64,000 nt of DNA from JANWHF01 sp036276235 (GCA_036276235.1 DATBDZ010000351.1:1-64000); one strand, 5' to 3'; shown: positions 1-9,950, counted from the first letter of the stretch. Made by a program: numbers and translations. The notes: a model not told the origin generated them from the sequence alone.

Positions 1-2
1 CG

Positions 3-554
3 ATGTTTGAGGGCACCACGCCGCACGCGCTGCTGATTGCGGTTCTTGGCTGCAACATCGCCTGGGGAATCGTGGACGCCGCGACGTATATCCTGGGAAA
101 CCTGATGACCCGCGGCGCTCGCGCGCGGTTGATCCTGGCAGTGAAGCAACGACCCGATGATCCGCACACGGCTGAAGTGGTCACGTCGCGGATTGATGCG
201 CTCATCGGCGACCTGTTAACACCCGCGCAGCATCAACAATTGCATCAATGGATTCTGCAAGGCGCGGCGGACGCCGAGCCAGAGCCGACGCGGCTCAAGA
301 AAGAAGATCTGTACACCGGATTGGCCTGTTTCCTGATCGTATTCGGCGCGGCGATCCCGGTTCTCGTGCCATTCATCTTGATTAGAAATGAAGCGGTTGC
401 ACTTCGCGTTTCGAACGGTCTGATATTGGCAATGTTATTCGGTGTGGGCTGGCGGTGGGCCAGGTTTGCGAATTTGAGCCGAGTGCGAACGGGACTGTCG
501 TTGTTGGGATTGGGGCTCGTTTTGGTATTGATCACGATCGTGCTCGGCGGCTGA
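3..554 (+). CDS. VIT1/CCC1-like membrane protein (5' end possibly cut by window)
   Basis: 183 residues from an ATG at base 3, so the true start may lie outside the window. A hydrophobic N-terminal segment (about residues 8-35) is followed by a soluble, charged middle (about 45-100) and three closely packed hydrophobic segments at the C-terminus (about 105-125, 135-155, 163-182). The opening segment, with its G-x-V-D-A pattern, resembles the VIT1/CCC1 metal-transporter fold, but the usual metal-binding Glu and Met residues are not obvious, so a transport function is only a guess. It ends 22 bp before a palindromic repeat and does not look cotranscribed with the next gene. It could equally be an unrelated small membrane protein. 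Confidence 0.5.
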   Translation: MFEGTTPHALLIAVLGCNIAWGIVDAATYILGNLMTRGARARLILAVKQRPDDPHTAEVVTSRIDALIGDLLTPAQHQQLHQWILQGAADAEPEPTRLKKEDLYTGLACFLIVFGAAIPVLVPFILIRNEAVALRVSNGLILAMLFGVGWRWARFANLSRVRTGLSLLGLGLVLVLITIVLGG

Positions 555-576
555 ACTCCCGGTAGTGGGTCAGTTT

Positions 577-664
577 GGGTGCCACAGGTCGGCGTACTCG
601 CAGACCTGTGCCTTCTGGGCGAACGGAAGACACAGGTCTCGGAGTACCGCGACCTGTGGCACCC
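577..664. repeat. Twin-hairpin palindromic repeat, family 1, copy 1
   Basis: Inverted pair bounded by GGGTGCC and GGCACCC. Each half is a 28-nt hairpin: stem CACAGGTC/GACCTGTG extended to 12 pairs with one mismatch, with apical tetraloop TACT in the left half and AGTA in the right. The two halves are separated by about 20 nt. The second copy at 19528-19614 has the same two halves in exactly the reverse-complement order. The element lies between the first gene and the SulP gene and contains misleading upstream start codons for the latter. Confidence 0.9.
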
Positions 665-704
665 ACCCAGGAATTCAGACTACCGAACTCCGGAAGTATT
701 TCCT

Positions 705-2420
705 ATGGATAATCCCTCGGACGGCCGCCCCGATACAGGACACTGGATTGTGAAGGCAATCCCCGCAATGTCCTGGCTGCGAGGGTACGAACGGCGATGG
801 CTGCGGGTCGATTTCGCGGCCGGAATCACGCTGGCGGCGTATCTGCTGCCTGCAGGTTTGGGCGATGCATCGTTGGCGGGCTTGCCGCCCGAAGCGGGGC
901 TGTATGCCTGCCTGTTCTCGGGGCTTGTCTTCTGGCTCTTCTGTAGCTCGCGACATAGCGCCATCACTGTCACGTCGGCGATTTCCCTCTTGCTCGGAAC
1001 GACTCTGGGAACATTAGCCGGCGGCGACACTTCGCGCTTTGCCGCACTGGCCGCCTGTACCGCTGTGTTGGTCGCGGCGATGGCGTTCGCCGCCTGGCTG
1101 GTTCGCGCCGGCGTTATCGTGAACTTTATTTCTGAAACCGTGCTGGTTGGATTCAAGACCGGCGTTGCGCTGGTCCTGGCCTCAACGCAATTGCCAAAGC
1201 TTTTTGGCTTTAAGGGCGGGCATGGCAATTTCTGGGAGAATGCCGCTTACTTTTTTTCGCACCTGGGCCAAACGCACATGCTGTCTGTGATCACGGGAGT
1301 GCTCGCCCTGATCGCGCTCATCGTTGGGAAACGCTTTTGGAAGAACAAACCGGTTGCCCTGGTTGTGGTGGTGGTCGCGATCGTGGTTGCTTCGCTCACG
1401 CATCTGGAAAAACACGGCGTGAACATGCTCGGCAAAGTCCCTCAAGGATTACCCACGCCGGGTTTGCCCCAAGTCCACTCCAGCGATTTGAATTCGTTGC
1501 TGCCCTTGGCGTTGGCCTGCTTTCTCCTGGGCGCCGTGGAAACCGTCGCGATTGGCCGTATGTTCGCTTCAAAGTACGGGTATCGGCTCAATGCCAATCG
1601 AGAGTTTCTCGCACTGGCCGGCGCGAACCTTGCCGCTGGACTCGGTCAGGGCTTCCCAGTGAGCGGCGGGATGTCGCAATCCCTGGTCAACGAAAGCGGC
1701 GGCGCGCAAACACCGCTTTCCGGGCTGTTTTCGGCGCTGCTCATACTAATCGTCACCGTCTTCTTCTCCGGGCTTCTGCGCACCCTGCCCCAGCCAGTAT
1801 TAGCCGCAATCGTGCTGATGGCCGTCACCGGTTTGTTCAAACTTGAGGCCTTCACGCGGCTCTGGCGCTTCAGCCGAACTGAGTTTGCCGTCGCATTTGT
1901 CGCCACGCTGGGCGTATTGAGCTCCGGAATCCTGAACGGTGTTTTGATCGGCGCGGTTCTCTCTATCATTTTGCTGCTTCGCCGCGCCTCTCGTCCGCAC
2001 GTGGCGATTTTGGGACGCGTGCCCGGCACTGAACTTTACGGCGATATCGAGCGAAACCCCGAGAACGAGCTGGCAGACGATGTGCTCATCTTCCGCGTGG
2101 ACTCGGCGATTCTTTATTTCAACGCCGAATTTGTACGAGAGCAGTTTCTTGCGGAACTCAATGCACAGGCGCCGGCAGTTAAGCTCGCGATCTGGTGTCT
2201 GGCAACGACGCCGCATATTGATCTTGCCGGCGCGGAGATGCTAGAGCAGCTTCACGCCGATCTGGAAGGGCGCGGCATCGCGTTACAGTTGGCCGAGGCG
2301 CGCGGGCCGCTGCGCGAAGAGCTCCATGCCGCCGGCCTGGAAAGGCATTTCGGGCCAATTCGCGAAAATGCCGCGATCGTGACAATCGTGGAGCGATGGA
2401 TGTCTGCGGCGTCGGCATGA
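705..2420 (+). CDS. SulP family inorganic anion transporter with STAS domain
   Basis: 571 residues. The membrane part (about residues 15-430) has the SulP layout: an early Pro/Gly-rich helix (LLPAGLGDASLAGLPPEAGL region), many hydrophobic segments, and a loop with GQGFPVSGGMSQS that matches the conserved substrate-pathway region of the family. A C-terminal STAS domain follows (about 455-565); its usual D-S/T-G phospho-site region reads IDLAGAEML, so a regulatory Ser/Thr is lacking there. It should import sulfate, bicarbonate or another anion across the inner membrane, but the substrate cannot be read from sequence. I chose ATG 705 over starts at 565-579, which fall inside the palindromic repeat. 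The gene stands alone, with no cysteine or carbonic anhydrase gene beside it. Confidence 0.88.
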   Translation: MDNPSDGRPDTGHWIVKAIPAMSWLRGYERRWLRVDFAAGITLAAYLLPAGLGDASLAGLPPEAGLYACLFSGLVFWLFCSSRHSAITVTSAISLLLGTTLGTLAGGDTSRFAALAACTAVLVAAMAFAAWLVRAGVIVNFISETVLVGFKTGVALVLASTQLPKLFGFKGGHGNFWENAAYFFSHLGQTHMLSVITGVLALIALIVGKRFWKNKPVALVVVVVAIVVASLTHLEKHGVNMLGKVPQGLPTPGLPQVHSSDLNSLLPLALACFLLGAVETVAIGRMFASKYGYRLNANREFLALAGANLAAGLGQGFPVSGGMSQSLVNESGGAQTPLSGLFSALLILIVTVFFSGLLRTLPQPVLAAIVLMAVTGLFKLEAFTRLWRFSRTEFAVAFVATLGVLSSGILNGVLIGAVLSIILLLRRASRPHVAILGRVPGTELYGDIERNPENELADDVLIFRVDSAILYFNAEFVREQFLAELNAQAPAVKLAIWCLATTPHIDLAGAEMLEQLHADLEGRGIALQLAEARGPLREELHAAGLERHFGPIRENAAIVTIVERWMSAASA

Positions 2421-2583
2421 CAGTCCGTCGTGAATGACGAACGGACGCTTCGACAACAAGTGGGCCGCCAAATCCCATCTACGACCAAAGTCCAATACCA
2501 ATCCGTTTTCCTAACTCCTAAGTTATCCCCGCCGTCGGGCAATTGGCCCAGAGGAGTTGGCTCTCACTCGGCAAGGCTCTTTC

Positions 2584-4185
2584 ATGGAATGTCACGAAAG
2601 CATTGGTGGAGATTTGGCTTTGCAACCGGGCGTCGGCGGGCGCAGCGCGTGTTTCCGCCTGATGCTGATTGCGGCACTCTGCCTGTTCGGCGGCGGGTGC
2701 GGGTTGGGGGAATGGGCCCGCAATGGCTTCAAGGTCGGCCCCAACTACAAACCACCTCCGGCACCAATCGCGTCGCACTGGATCGATTATCAGCCCGGCG
2801 AAGAGCAGGCGCCCCAGCAAGCCGGCGACTTGAGACAATGGTGGCATGTCTTCAATGATCCGGTTTTGAACTCGCTGGTGAGCGACGCCTACCGGCAGAA
2901 TCTGACATTGCGCGCCGCCGGCGAGCGCATTGCAGAGTCACGGGCGCAGCGCGGCATCGCGGTGGGCAATCTGTTCCCGCAAACGCAGACGCTGGGCGGC
3001 TCTTACACCGCGAACAAAGCGAGCACGACCAACGCCAACGCGTTTCAACAGCAGTGGTACCAAAACGCCCAGGTCGGCTTCAACATGAACTGGGAGCTGG
3101 ATTTCTGGGGAAGGTTTCGGCGGAGCATTGAGGCCGCCGACGCGTCGCTCGATGCGTCGGTCGCCGACTACGACAACCTGCTGGTCATCCTGCTGGCCGA
3201 CGTCGCATCCAATTACATCCAGTATCGCACGTTCCAGGAACGCCTTGAGCTGGCGAAGGTGAACGTCCAGATTCAGGAAGAGTCGTATCAACTGGCCAGC
3301 GACAGCTTCCGGCTCGGCCGCTCGACCGAGCGCGATCCGCAGCAGGCGAGGCAGATCCTCGAGCAAACGCGTTCGGCGATTCCCACGTTGGAAGCAGGCT
3401 TGCGCCAGACCAACAACGCGCTGTGTGTGCTGCTGGGCGTTCCGCCGCAGGAGCTCGCGCAACGCCTGGGTGAAAGCGGCGCGATCCCTGTCGGCACTCC
3501 ACAATTGTCAAGCGGAATACCGGCCGACTTGTTGCGGCGTCGGCCGGATGTGCGCCGGGCCGAGCGGCAGGCCGCGGCGCAAAGCGCCAATATCGGGGTC
3601 GCCAAGGCCGACTTGTATCCCCGCTTCGTGCTGCTTGGTTCGATCGGGCTGCAGGCGGCGCAAATCGGGGATATGTTCCACACGCCTGGAAGCGTCGCCG
3701 CGTCCGGCGGCCCCGCGTTCCAGTGGAATATCCTCAACTACGGCCGGATCGAAAACGCCGTTAAGGTTCAGGAAGCGGCCTTCCGTCAGTTCGTCTATCA
3801 ATATCAAGACACCGTGCTCAGGGCCAACGAGGAAGCGGAAAACGCGATCATCGGATACGCCAAAGCTCAGGAGCGGGCCAAGTATCTGGGCGACAGCGTC
3901 ACCGCCGCCCAGCGCGTCGTGCAGATCACTTACGACCAATATCGCCAGGGCGCGGTTGATTTTACGCCCGTGTTTATTTTTGAAGCCGCGCTGACCTCGC
4001 AGCAGGACAGTCTTGCACAGGCACAGGGCGACACCGCGTTAAACCTGGTCGATCTATTCCGCACACTGGGCGGCGGTTGGGAAGCCGGCGAGGACCCGGC
4101 CGAATACGAGGCGCCCGCGGTACCGGCGCCGACAACCCAGCGAGCCAGCACACGACCAACGACAATGCCCACGACGAGGCCGTAA
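2584..4185 (+). CDS. RND efflux outer-membrane factor, NodT/OprM-type lipoprotein
   Basis: 533 residues. A signal peptide ends in a lipobox (LFGGGC, Cys about residue 39), followed by VGPNYKPP, the hallmark entry sequence of NodT-type outer-membrane factors. Two copies of the OEP alpha-helical hairpin repeat follow (about 90-270 and 300-480), with the usual Y-x-x-Y-R/Q helices and a WELDFWGRF segment. This trimeric channel should form the outer-membrane exit duct of the pump encoded by the next two genes. The C-terminus is a Thr/Pro-rich tail (TTQRASTRPTTMPTTRP). I chose ATG 2584 over TTG 2557, where GAGGAG abuts the TTG with no spacing; a Met at 2662 would also still leave a signal peptide. 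First gene of a three-gene operon. Confidence 0.92.
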   Translation: MECHESIGGDLALQPGVGGRSACFRLMLIAALCLFGGGCGLGEWARNGFKVGPNYKPPPAPIASHWIDYQPGEEQAPQQAGDLRQWWHVFNDPVLNSLVSDAYRQNLTLRAAGERIAESRAQRGIAVGNLFPQTQTLGGSYTANKASTTNANAFQQQWYQNAQVGFNMNWELDFWGRFRRSIEAADASLDASVADYDNLLVILLADVASNYIQYRTFQERLELAKVNVQIQEESYQLASDSFRLGRSTERDPQQARQILEQTRSAIPTLEAGLRQTNNALCVLLGVPPQELAQRLGESGAIPVGTPQLSSGIPADLLRRRPDVRRAERQAAAQSANIGVAKADLYPRFVLLGSIGLQAAQIGDMFHTPGSVAASGGPAFQWNILNYGRIENAVKVQEAAFRQFVYQYQDTVLRANEEAENAIIGYAKAQERAKYLGDSVTAAQRVVQITYDQYRQGAVDFTPVFIFEAALTSQQDSLAQAQGDTALNLVDLFRTLGGGWEAGEDPAEYEAPAVPAPTTQRASTRPTTMPTTRP

Positions 4186-4246
4186 CAGGAATCGAGCCGC
4201 GCGGATCGGCCCGAACGGGCCGTTCGAATCGCGGCAGGAGCGTTCT

Positions 4247-5449
4247 ATGAGATTACTCATTCAAGTTGGCATGATTGGTCTGGCAGCGACGCTGCCGCTG
4301 ACGAGCGGCTGCGACAAACCGGCGGCACGCGCTGAGCCGCCGCCGCCGAAGGTTGCCGTAGCACATCCGCTCATAACCGAGATGACCAATTACGATCAGT
4401 ACAACGGATGGCTCGACGCAACCGACACGGTGGAACTCCGCGCCCGTGTACGCGGACATATCCAGAAGATCCATTTCACCGACGGGCAGCTCGTCAAGAA
4501 AGGCGATCTGCTGATCGAGCTGGACCCCCGGCCATTCGAGGCGGCGGTCGCACGCCAAACCGAACAGAAGGGCATCTTCGCGTCGCAGCTCGTCGCCGCA
4601 CAGAAGGAAGAGGCGCGCCTCAAGGAGTTGCAAACCCGAGGCGGCGCAAGCCAAAGCCAGGTTGACAAGGCTGAAGCCGACGCGCGTTCGCTGGACGCAC
4701 AGCTCAAATCCAACGATCAGGAAATCATCCGCGCCGGGCTCGATCTGGAATACTCCAAGATCACCTCGCCGATATCGGGCCGAATCAGCCGCGCCTTACT
4801 GAGCGAAGGAAACCTCGTGAACGCGGGAGGAACCGACCCGATTTTGACGACCATTGTATCAGTCGACCCCATTCAGATTTACTTCAACGTCGATGAGCGC
4901 GCGCTCCAGCGCTTCCAGAAGGAGCGTGCGCGCGAGGGAGTGACCACCCGGCCCGGCCTTATCAAGGAATCGCAGATCAAGATCAAATTCGGCCTGGACA
5001 CAGACAAGGGGTATCCGTACGAAGCCGTGCTGGATTTCGCGGACAACCAGGTGGACAAAACAACGGGCACGATTCTGGTCCGAGCCGTGATGCCTGATCC
5101 GACCGGCCGGCTGACGCCCGGCTCGCACGTGCGGATCAGGATCCCGGTCAGCGAAGAACATACGGTGGAGCTGGTCCCGGACACCGCCGTCCTCAGCGAC
5201 CAGGATAAGAAATATTTGCTTGTACTCGACAGCACGAACACAGTTCAGCGTCTGGATATCAACCCTGGCAGGCTGCTTGACGACGGATCGCGCGTCGTGC
5301 TGCCTCCGGCGCAGGGCGGGAAGGCGATGTCCCCCGATGACTGGATCATCGTACAAGGGCTGCAAATGGCGCGAATCAACTACAAGGTCGATCCAGTGAA
5401 GCCGACGACTCAGCCCGCTCAGTCTCAGCCGGCCGTCGCTGGCCTGTGA
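4247..5449 (+). CDS. RND efflux periplasmic adaptor (membrane fusion protein)
   Basis: 400 residues. Lipoprotein signal with Cys about 22 (PLTSGC). The body has the adaptor order: lipoyl half (VRGHIQKIHFTDGQLVKKGD, about 68-87), alpha-helical hairpin (about 100-165), second lipoyl half (SPISGRISRALLSEGNLV), beta-barrel with IYFNVDERAL, and a membrane-proximal domain. It should link the outer-membrane factor at 2584-4185 to the permease at 5465-8926 in the periplasm. It begins about 60 bp after the factor and ends 15 bp before the permease, so the three genes are very likely cotranscribed. The last 20 residues are Thr/Gln/Pro-rich, like the tail of its partner. No regulator of the pump is adjacent. 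Confidence 0.93.
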   Translation: MRLLIQVGMIGLAATLPLTSGCDKPAARAEPPPPKVAVAHPLITEMTNYDQYNGWLDATDTVELRARVRGHIQKIHFTDGQLVKKGDLLIELDPRPFEAAVARQTEQKGIFASQLVAAQKEEARLKELQTRGGASQSQVDKAEADARSLDAQLKSNDQEIIRAGLDLEYSKITSPISGRISRALLSEGNLVNAGGTDPILTTIVSVDPIQIYFNVDERALQRFQKERAREGVTTRPGLIKESQIKIKFGLDTDKGYPYEAVLDFADNQVDKTTGTILVRAVMPDPTGRLTPGSHVRIRIPVSEEHTVELVPDTAVLSDQDKKYLLVLDSTNTVQRLDINPGRLLDDGSRVVLPPAQGGKAMSPDDWIIVQGLQMARINYKVDPVKPTTQPAQSQPAVAGL

Positions 5450-5464
5450 CCAAGAGGTAATGCT

Positions 5465-8400
5465 GTGATTTCTCATTTTTTCATCGACCGTCCGATCTTC
5501 GCCACGGTGCTCTCGATCGTCTTCGTGATCGTGGGCGGCGTTGCGCTGACCCAGTTGCCCATTGCGCAATATCCGGAAGTGACGCCCCCCACCGTGCAGG
5601 TGACGGCGACGTATCCCGGCGCTAATGCGAAGGTTGTTGCCGACACTGTCGCAACTCCGATCGAGCAGCAGGTGAATGGCGTCGAGCGCATGCTCTACAT
5701 GAGCTCGCAGTGCACCAACGACGGTCAGATGAATCTGAACGTGACCTTCGAGTTGGGCACGAATCTGGACATGGCGCAGGTGCTGGTGCAAAACCGCGTG
5801 GCAATCGCGACCGCCAGTCTGCCAGAAGAAGTTAAAAGAATCGGCGTGACCACCAAGAAGAAATCGCCCAGCATCCTGCTGTGCGTGAACATCATCTCTC
5901 CCGATGGGCGCTACAATCAGCTTTACCTGAACAACTTTGCGACGATCAGCGTCAAGGACGATCTGGCGAGAATCAGTGGCGTGGGTGACGTGGCGTTCCT
6001 CGGACCGCGCGACTACAGCATGCGCGTCTGGCTCGACCCCAGACGCCTCGCGGACCTGGAGATGACCACCAACGACGTCATCAAGGCGATCCAGGAGCAG
6101 AATGTTCAGACGGCCGCCGGGCGCATCGGCCAGCCGCCCATTCCCAACGGCTCGGCGATTCCCTTCGATCTGCCGCTGAATACGCAGGGGCGCCTGCTCA
6201 GCGCCGAGCAATTTGAGCAAATCATCGTCAAGACTGGCGCCAAGGGGCAGAACATCTATCTCAAAGACGTTGTGCGAAAAACCGTCGACGACGCGTACGG
6301 CAACGCGATTGAGCGGGGCATTGAGCTGGGCGCAAAGAACTACGACGTGAACAGTTTTCTGGGGACCAAGGATACGCGCTACCCCGCCGCCACTTTAGCC
6401 GTCTTCCAATTGCCAGGTTCCAACGCCATTGCCACCGCCGAAAATATTAAGAAGAAGATGAAGGAGCTGAAGCTTCCGGCGGGCGTTGAGTACCGAATCG
6501 TTTATGACACTACCGTGTTTGTGCAGGAATCGATCAAGAGCGTTTATCACACACTACTTGAGGCGTTCCTTCTCGTCTTTATCGTGGTGCTGGTCTTCCT
6601 GCAAAACTGGCGCGCGACGATCATCCCGATGGTCGCCGTCCCGGTTTCTCTCATCGGCACGTTCGCGTGCATGGCGATCCTCGGCTTCTCACTGAACAAT
6701 CTTTCGCTGTTCGGGCTGGTGCTGGCGATCGGAATCGTCGTGGACGATGCGATCGTGGTGGTGGAGAACATTGAGCGCCTTCTTGCGGAGGGTCTCTCGC
6801 CGCGCGATGCGGCCCGCAAGGCGATGGATGAAGTCACCGGGCCGGTCATCGCGATCGCGTTGGTGCTTTGCGCTGTCTTCGTTCCGACGGCGTTCATGGC
6901 CGGCATCAGCGGACAATTCTATCGGCAGTTCGCGCTCACGATCGCGGCATCGACGGTCATTTCGGCTTTCAATTCATTAACGCTCAGCCCCGCCCTGGGC
7001 GCACTGCTGCTCAAGGCGCACAAAAAGGATAGTCATGGTCATGCCCACGCCGCTGATGCGCTGCCGCGACTGGGCATTGCGATCATCGGCGGGTTGCTTG
7101 CGTACTTCCTTCTCGTTGGCCCGGTGGGCCACATGCTGGGATGGAACATGGGCGAGCACGGGGGCGAATCCGATGTGAGCGCGGCCAAGCTCTGGGCGTT
7201 GAGGGCAGGACTCTTCGCCATCGGCGTTGTGGTCGGCTATTTCGTCGCCAGATTTATAAACATGCTATTGGGCGGCTTTTTCAAGGGATTCAACAAGGCG
7301 TTCGACGTGGCGATCGCCGCCTACGGCAAGTCCGTCGCGGGACTGCTGCGCGTGGCCGTCATCGTGCTGCTCGTCTACGGCGGCTTGATCGTGCTGACCG
7401 TGATGGGCTTCAGCGCGATGCCCAAAGGCTTTATTCCCGAGCAGGACAAGGGGTATCTGGTGCTCAACGCGCAGCTTCCCGATGGCGCGAGCCTGGGCCG
7501 CACCGATGACGTGATTCACCGTTTGAGCGAGATTGCCCGCAAAACCGAGGGCGTCGCCTACACGATCGACCTTCCGGGTTATTCGACCCTGCTATCAACG
7601 AACATCAGCAACGTCGGCGGAATGTTCATCATTCTCGAGCCATTCGAGGACCGCGCCGGCAAACACGAGGTGAGCGCTCCGGAAATTGCCAAACGCCTGC
7701 GCGCGCAGATGAGCGAAGTGCTCGATGCCCGAGTCGGCGTCTTCGGCGCGCCGGCAGTGGACGGCCTGGGCAGCACGGGCGGCTTCAAGATGCAGGTACA
7801 GGACAAGAGCGGCGCCGGCCTGCGGAGCCTTGCGGGCGCGGTGCAGAATCTATCATTTCAGGGCATGCAGGAACCGGAGATCGCCGGTTTGTTCAGCAGC
7901 TTCAGCGTCACCCAGCCGCAGATCTTCGTCGATATCGACCGGGAAAAGGCAAAGGCGCAGGGCGTCAAACTGGACGATATCAACAAGACGCTCCAGGCGA
8001 GCCTTGGCTCGTTCTACGTCAACGACTTTACCTTCCAAAACCGCAACTGGCAGGTCAACGTGCAGGCAGACCCCGCTGCGCGCCTGCGCGTGGAGGACAT
8101 CGGTGCGCTGGAAGTCCGAAATAGTGACGGAGAACGCGTGCCGCTGCTCACGCTGGTCAACATCCACAACGACAGCGGGCCTGCCGTCGTCAATCACTAC
8201 CAATCTCTGCCCTCCGCGGAGATCAACGGCAACCCGGCGCCCGGCGTCAGCTCCGGCCAGAGCATCGCGGTTATGGATCGCCTGGGCCACGACCAGCTTC
8301 CGACAACAATGGGCTATGAATGGACCGAACTGACGCTCCAGCAGCTTCTTGCTGAGAAGGATGTGCTGACCAAGCTGGTGTTCCCGCTTGCCGTTGTCTT

Positions 8401-8926
8401 CGTCTTTCTCGTGCTGGCGGCGCAATACGAAAGCTGGTCGCTGCCGCTGTCAATCATCCTCATCGTTCCCATGTGCATCCTGGCGGCGGTCGTGGGGCTG
8501 ATGATCGACCGGTTGGATGTCAACATCTTTACCCAAATCGGATTGATCGTTCTGATCGGTCTGGCAGCCAAGAACGCGATCCTGATCGTCGAGGTTGCCA
8601 AGCAGCTCGAAGACCAGGGCAAGCCGCGCTTTGAGGCGACCGTGGAAGCCTGCCGTCTGCGCTTGCGGCCAATTCTAATGACCTCATTCGCCTTCATTCT
8701 CGGCGTGGTGCCGCTCGTGCTGGCCAAAGGCGCCGGCGCGGAGATGCGCCACACGTTGGGGGTGGCGGTGTTCAGTGGCATGCTCGGGGTGACGGTCTTC
8801 GGCATCTTTTTTACGCCGGTCTTCTATTCGGTGATCCGCTGGTTCGCGACCCGCAATAAGACCGTCGAACCCGCCGGCCAACTTGCCGAACCCACCGACG
8901 CCGAAGCAGTAGCGGTGGAGGTCTAG
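5465..8926 (+). CDS. RND multidrug efflux permease, HAE1 family (AcrB/MexF-like)
   Basis: 1153 residues from a GTG start. The N-terminus (ISHFFIDRPIFATVLSI) and the porter-domain motifs are typical of HAE1 pumps. The proton-relay residues are present: paired Asp in GIVVDDAIVVVENIE (TM4) and Lys in IGLAAKNAILIVEVAK (TM10). The protein is about 100 residues longer than usual because of an insert at about residues 518-615, between TM6 and TM7. The insert starts with a short His-rich stretch (HKKDSHGHAHAAD) and contains two extra hydrophobic segments (about 538-560 and 580-602). It should export hydrophobic or amphiphilic compounds using the proton gradient. It overlaps no gene and closes the operon. 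Confidence 0.95.
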   Translation: MISHFFIDRPIFATVLSIVFVIVGGVALTQLPIAQYPEVTPPTVQVTATYPGANAKVVADTVATPIEQQVNGVERMLYMSSQCTNDGQMNLNVTFELGTNLDMAQVLVQNRVAIATASLPEEVKRIGVTTKKKSPSILLCVNIISPDGRYNQLYLNNFATISVKDDLARISGVGDVAFLGPRDYSMRVWLDPRRLADLEMTTNDVIKAIQEQNVQTAAGRIGQPPIPNGSAIPFDLPLNTQGRLLSAEQFEQIIVKTGAKGQNIYLKDVVRKTVDDAYGNAIERGIELGAKNYDVNSFLGTKDTRYPAATLAVFQLPGSNAIATAENIKKKMKELKLPAGVEYRIVYDTTVFVQESIKSVYHTLLEAFLLVFIVVLVFLQNWRATIIPMVAVPVSLIGTFACMAILGFSLNNLSLFGLVLAIGIVVDDAIVVVENIERLLAEGLSPRDAARKAMDEVTGPVIAIALVLCAVFVPTAFMAGISGQFYRQFALTIAASTVISAFNSLTLSPALGALLLKAHKKDSHGHAHAADALPRLGIAIIGGLLAYFLLVGPVGHMLGWNMGEHGGESDVSAAKLWALRAGLFAIGVVVGYFVARFINMLLGGFFKGFNKAFDVAIAAYGKSVAGLLRVAVIVLLVYGGLIVLTVMGFSAMPKGFIPEQDKGYLVLNAQLPDGASLGRTDDVIHRLSEIARKTEGVAYTIDLPGYSTLLSTNISNVGGMFIILEPFEDRAGKHEVSAPEIAKRLRAQMSEVLDARVGVFGAPAVDGLGSTGGFKMQVQDKSGAGLRSLAGAVQNLSFQGMQEPEIAGLFSSFSVTQPQIFVDIDREKAKAQGVKLDDINKTLQASLGSFYVNDFTFQNRNWQVNVQADPAARLRVEDIGALEVRNSDGERVPLLTLVNIHNDSGPAVVNHYQSLPSAEINGNPAPGVSSGQSIAVMDRLGHDQLPTTMGYEWTELTLQQLLAEKDVLTKLVFPLAVVFVFLVLAAQYESWSLPLSIILIVPMCILAAVVGLMIDRLDVNIFTQIGLIVLIGLAAKNAILIVEVAKQLEDQGKPRFEATVEACRLRLRPILMTSFAFILGVVPLVLAKGAGAEMRHTLGVAVFSGMLGVTVFGIFFTPVFYSVIRWFATRNKTVEPAGQLAEPTDAEAVAVEV

Positions 8927-8984
8927 TCATTCGTAGCGCCAGCACATGGCCGCAACTTCCTGTTAACACTTATGGTGAAGCGAA

Positions 8985-9950
8985 TTGATTGGGCTCGCGC
9001 AAATACTCTTCAGCAGACCGCTGTTGATTGCCGCCTTTGTGGTGGTGATTAGTACCACGCGCCTCTTTGCAGCCGAGCCAATCTCTCATCCCTCCACACA
9101 GAATTCCGCCAAATCTGAAAATCAAGAACACGGCCTCCCCCGCAAGGCTGTCGAACTGGGTCGGGTCCTTGGCCTCCCGATCACCAATTCGATGGTCGTC
9201 ACGTGGATCGCGGCGGTGGGCCTTATCGCGCTCGCACAGGCGGGCACGCGCAAGATGCAGATGGTGCCCGGCGGCCTGCAAAACTTCATCGAGTGGATGG
9301 TCGAAAGCCTGCGCGGATTTCTCGAAGGGATCATCGGCAGCCATCTGGTAGACCGCACCTTCTGGTACTTCGCGTCCGTCTTCATCTTCATTTTATTCGC
9401 GAACTGGGCGGGCCTGATTCCCGGGGTGGGCACGATTGGCTGGGGATATCAAACCGAGCACGGATTTCACATCGATCGGCCACTATTTCGCGGAGCCAAC
9501 GCGGATCTCAATTTGACGTTGGCGATGGCCCTGGTCTTCTTCGCAGCTTGGCTCGTCTGGTCAGTCCGGGAAGTCGGAGTGGCCGGCGCCTTCAAGGAGC
9601 TTTTCGCTCCCAAGGGTGAAAGCGCGGGCTTGATGAAGATTTTGATGATCGTGGTTTTTTTCGCGGTCGGATGCCTGGAGATCATCTCAATTCTCTTCCG
9701 GCCCGTCTCGCTGAGCTTTCGTCTCTACGGCAACACGTTCGCCGGCGAGAACATGCTGGAAACCATGGGCCGCCTCGTGCCCGGATTGGGGTGGCTCTTA
9801 CCCGTCCCATTTTATTTGCTGGAATTGTTGGTGGGTCTTGTTCAGGCAATGGTGTTCATGCTGCTGACGGCGGTTTTCACGCTGCTGATGTGCCAGCATG
9901 AGCAGGCCCCCGCCGCCGCGCCCCAGACGACTGCTGCCGATGAAAGGTAG
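8985..9950 (+). CDS. atpB: ATP synthase F0 subunit a
   Basis: 321 residues from a TTG start, which gives a signal-like N-terminus (hydrophobic to about residue 29, then AAEP). An ATG at 8972 is out of frame. The region after about 65 contains the multi-helix a-subunit core. SLSFRLYGNTFAGENML (about 242-258) carries the essential stator Arg that faces the c-ring carboxylate. It forms the proton half-channels at the interface with subunit c. It is the first gene of the order atpB-E-F-H-A-G-D-C; no atpI or atpZ precedes it. A periplasmic extension before the first core helix makes it longer than E. coli AtpB, which is common in several phyla. Confidence 0.95.
   Translation: MIGLAQILFSRPLLIAAFVVVISTTRLFAAEPISHPSTQNSAKSENQEHGLPRKAVELGRVLGLPITNSMVVTWIAAVGLIALAQAGTRKMQMVPGGLQNFIEWMVESLRGFLEGIIGSHLVDRTFWYFASVFIFILFANWAGLIPGVGTIGWGYQTEHGFHIDRPLFRGANADLNLTLAMALVFFAAWLVWSVREVGVAGAFKELFAPKGESAGLMKILMIVVFFAVGCLEIISILFRPVSLSFRLYGNTFAGENMLETMGRLVPGLGWLLPVPFYLLELLVGLVQAMVFMLLTAVFTLLMCQHEQAPAAAPQTTAADER

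Noticed and set aside
579..704. Upstream start of the SulP gene at 579
   Set aside because: The added residues are read from a palindromic repeat; ATG 705 gives a typical SulP N-terminus.
4859..6220. Long minus-strand open frame opposite the efflux adaptor and permease genes
   Set aside because: Translation is rich in Arg, His and Gly with no recognisable domain, and it lies antisense to two clearly homologous genes.
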